Below are positions 63,393 to 64,000 of a stretch of DNA of 64,000 nucleotides, one piece after another. Made by a program: the position numbers and the translations under genes. The notes under the pieces are model-generated. The model made no database searches. It worked only from the letters and a program-made list of their open reading frames with translations, and was not told the DNA's origin. Origin of the DNA: Betaproteobacteria bacterium (GTDB taxonomy: Bacteria; Pseudomonadota; Gammaproteobacteria; Burkholderiales; CAIKXV01); contig CANGYF010000016.1 in NCBI GenBank assembly GCA_947458265.1, positions 38,013 through 102,012 on the forward strand, given 5' to 3'. The first letter of the stretch is position 1. The number at the start of each line of letters is the position of its first letter.

Positions 63393-64000
63393 GTGGCTCG
63401 TCGGGTGATCAGGGCCACCAGCGCCAGCGGTGGGGGCGGCACGGTCGGCCGTACCGCGCCACTCGGACCGCTCCCGCCCGGCCTCTGCGGGGTGGACGAA
63501 GCGGGCCGCGGGCCGCTCGCTGGTCCGGTCCACGCGGCTGCTGTCGTGCTCGACCCGCGCCGGCCGATCGCAGGGCTGGCCGATTCAAAGGTCCTGACCC
63601 CGGCGCGGCGCGAGGCGCTGGCGCAGCAGATCCGTGAACGCGCGCTCTGCTGGTCGATCGCGGCGGCGGAGCCTGCCGAGATCGACGCCCTGAACATCCT
63701 GAACGCCAGTCTGCAGGCCATGCGCAGGGCCGTGCTCGCCCTGCAGACACCGCCGCAGGCGGTCTGGGTGGACGGCAACCGGCTGCCCGAGTTCGAGGCC
63801 GGGCACGGCTTCGCTCTGCGTGCCGTGGTCGGCGGCGATGCCCGGGTGGCCGCCATCTCGGCGGCGTCCATCCTGGCCAAGACGGCGCGCGACGCGCGGA
63901 TGCGGGAGCTGGCGCTGGAGCATCCCGGCTACGGGTTCGAGCGCCACATGGGCTACCCGACGCGCGAGCATTTCGAAGCACTGGCCCGACTGGGTCCCTG
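63393..64000 (+). CDS. rnhB: ribonuclease HII (3' end beyond window)
   Basis: RNase HII removes ribonucleotides from DNA and degrades RNA in RNA/DNA hybrids. My translation contains [20 protein letters not shown] (catalytic Asp and Glu), [20 protein letters not shown], and [20 protein letters not shown] (two late acidic metal ligands nearby), then [20 protein letters not shown]. No ATG starts the frame; GTG at 63393 is the first option, two bases after lpxB, giving a Gly/Arg-rich leader, and the downstream GTG at 63405 is another. The window ends about 202 codons in. Confidence 0.93.
   Translation, partial: MARRVIRATSASGGGGTVGRTAPLGPLPPGLCGVDEAGRGPLAGPVHAAAVVLDPRRPIAGLADSKVLTPARREALAQQIRERALCWSIAAAEPAEIDALNILNASLQAMRRAVLALQTPPQAVWVDGNRLPEFEAGHGFALRAVVGGDARVAAISAASILAKTARDARMRELALEHPGYGFERHMGYPTREHFEALARLGP

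Overview
This is a GC-rich, gene-dense bacterial chromosome segment. The gene content and order point to a flagellated betaproteobacterium, probably in or near Burkholderiales. The evidence is the order smc-zipA-ligA, the block rpsB-tsf-pyrH-frr-uppS-cdsA-dxr-rseP-bamA-skp-lpxD-fabZ-lpxA-lpxB-rnhB, a Bug-type periplasmic binding protein, a single-module QueF, a PilU retraction ATPase and a DUF2802 gene in a flagellar cluster. The genus cannot be fixed from sequence reading alone. I saw no tRNA, rRNA, insertion sequence, prophage or CRISPR array.

Layout. 1-4.7 kb: a cNMP/CBS signalling protein cut by the left edge, a solitary AAA/DUF4143 ATPase, and acs. 4.8-9.4 kb (+): the 4.5S SRP RNA, dnaX with an A10 frameshift site, ybaB, recR and a long rluB. 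9.3-17.5 kb (-): a dense run queF, PilZ-like gene, dapC, dapD, unknown gene, pilU, dapE, PPOX flavoprotein, prmB, mixing lysine/peptidoglycan precursor synthesis with type IV pilus retraction. 17.8-19.3 kb: a Bug binding protein and a VOC protein. 19.4-28.2 kb (+): smc, zipA, ligA, hpt, methylthioinosine phosphorylase and def.

28.3-38.3 kb (+) is the accessory highlight. A near-consensus sigma-54 promoter precedes a tightly packed cluster: a TPR/O-GlcNAc-transferase-like glycosyltransferase, a DegT sugar aminotransferase, a NeuD-like acyltransferase, a beta-propeller sugar-active protein, two methyltransferases, two phytanoyl-CoA-type Fe(II)/2-oxoglutarate oxygenases, an antisense remnant of a second OGT-like gene, and a WbqC protein. 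It abuts fliC (two sigma-28-type promoters), flaG, fliD, fliS, fliT, DUF2802, fliK and an flhB-like gene (38.4-45.9 kb). I infer a flagellin-glycosylation and glycan-tailoring system. Its parts are known families, but I do not recognise this combination.

45.8-64 kb: glnD and map (-), then the conserved (+) block for translation (rpsB, tsf, frr), UMP kinase, undecaprenyl-PP and CDP-diacylglycerol synthesis, isoprenoid synthesis (dxr), sigma-E proteolysis (rseP), outer-membrane protein assembly (bamA, skp), lipid A synthesis (lpxD, fabZ, lpxA, lpxB) and rnhB, which runs off the right edge.
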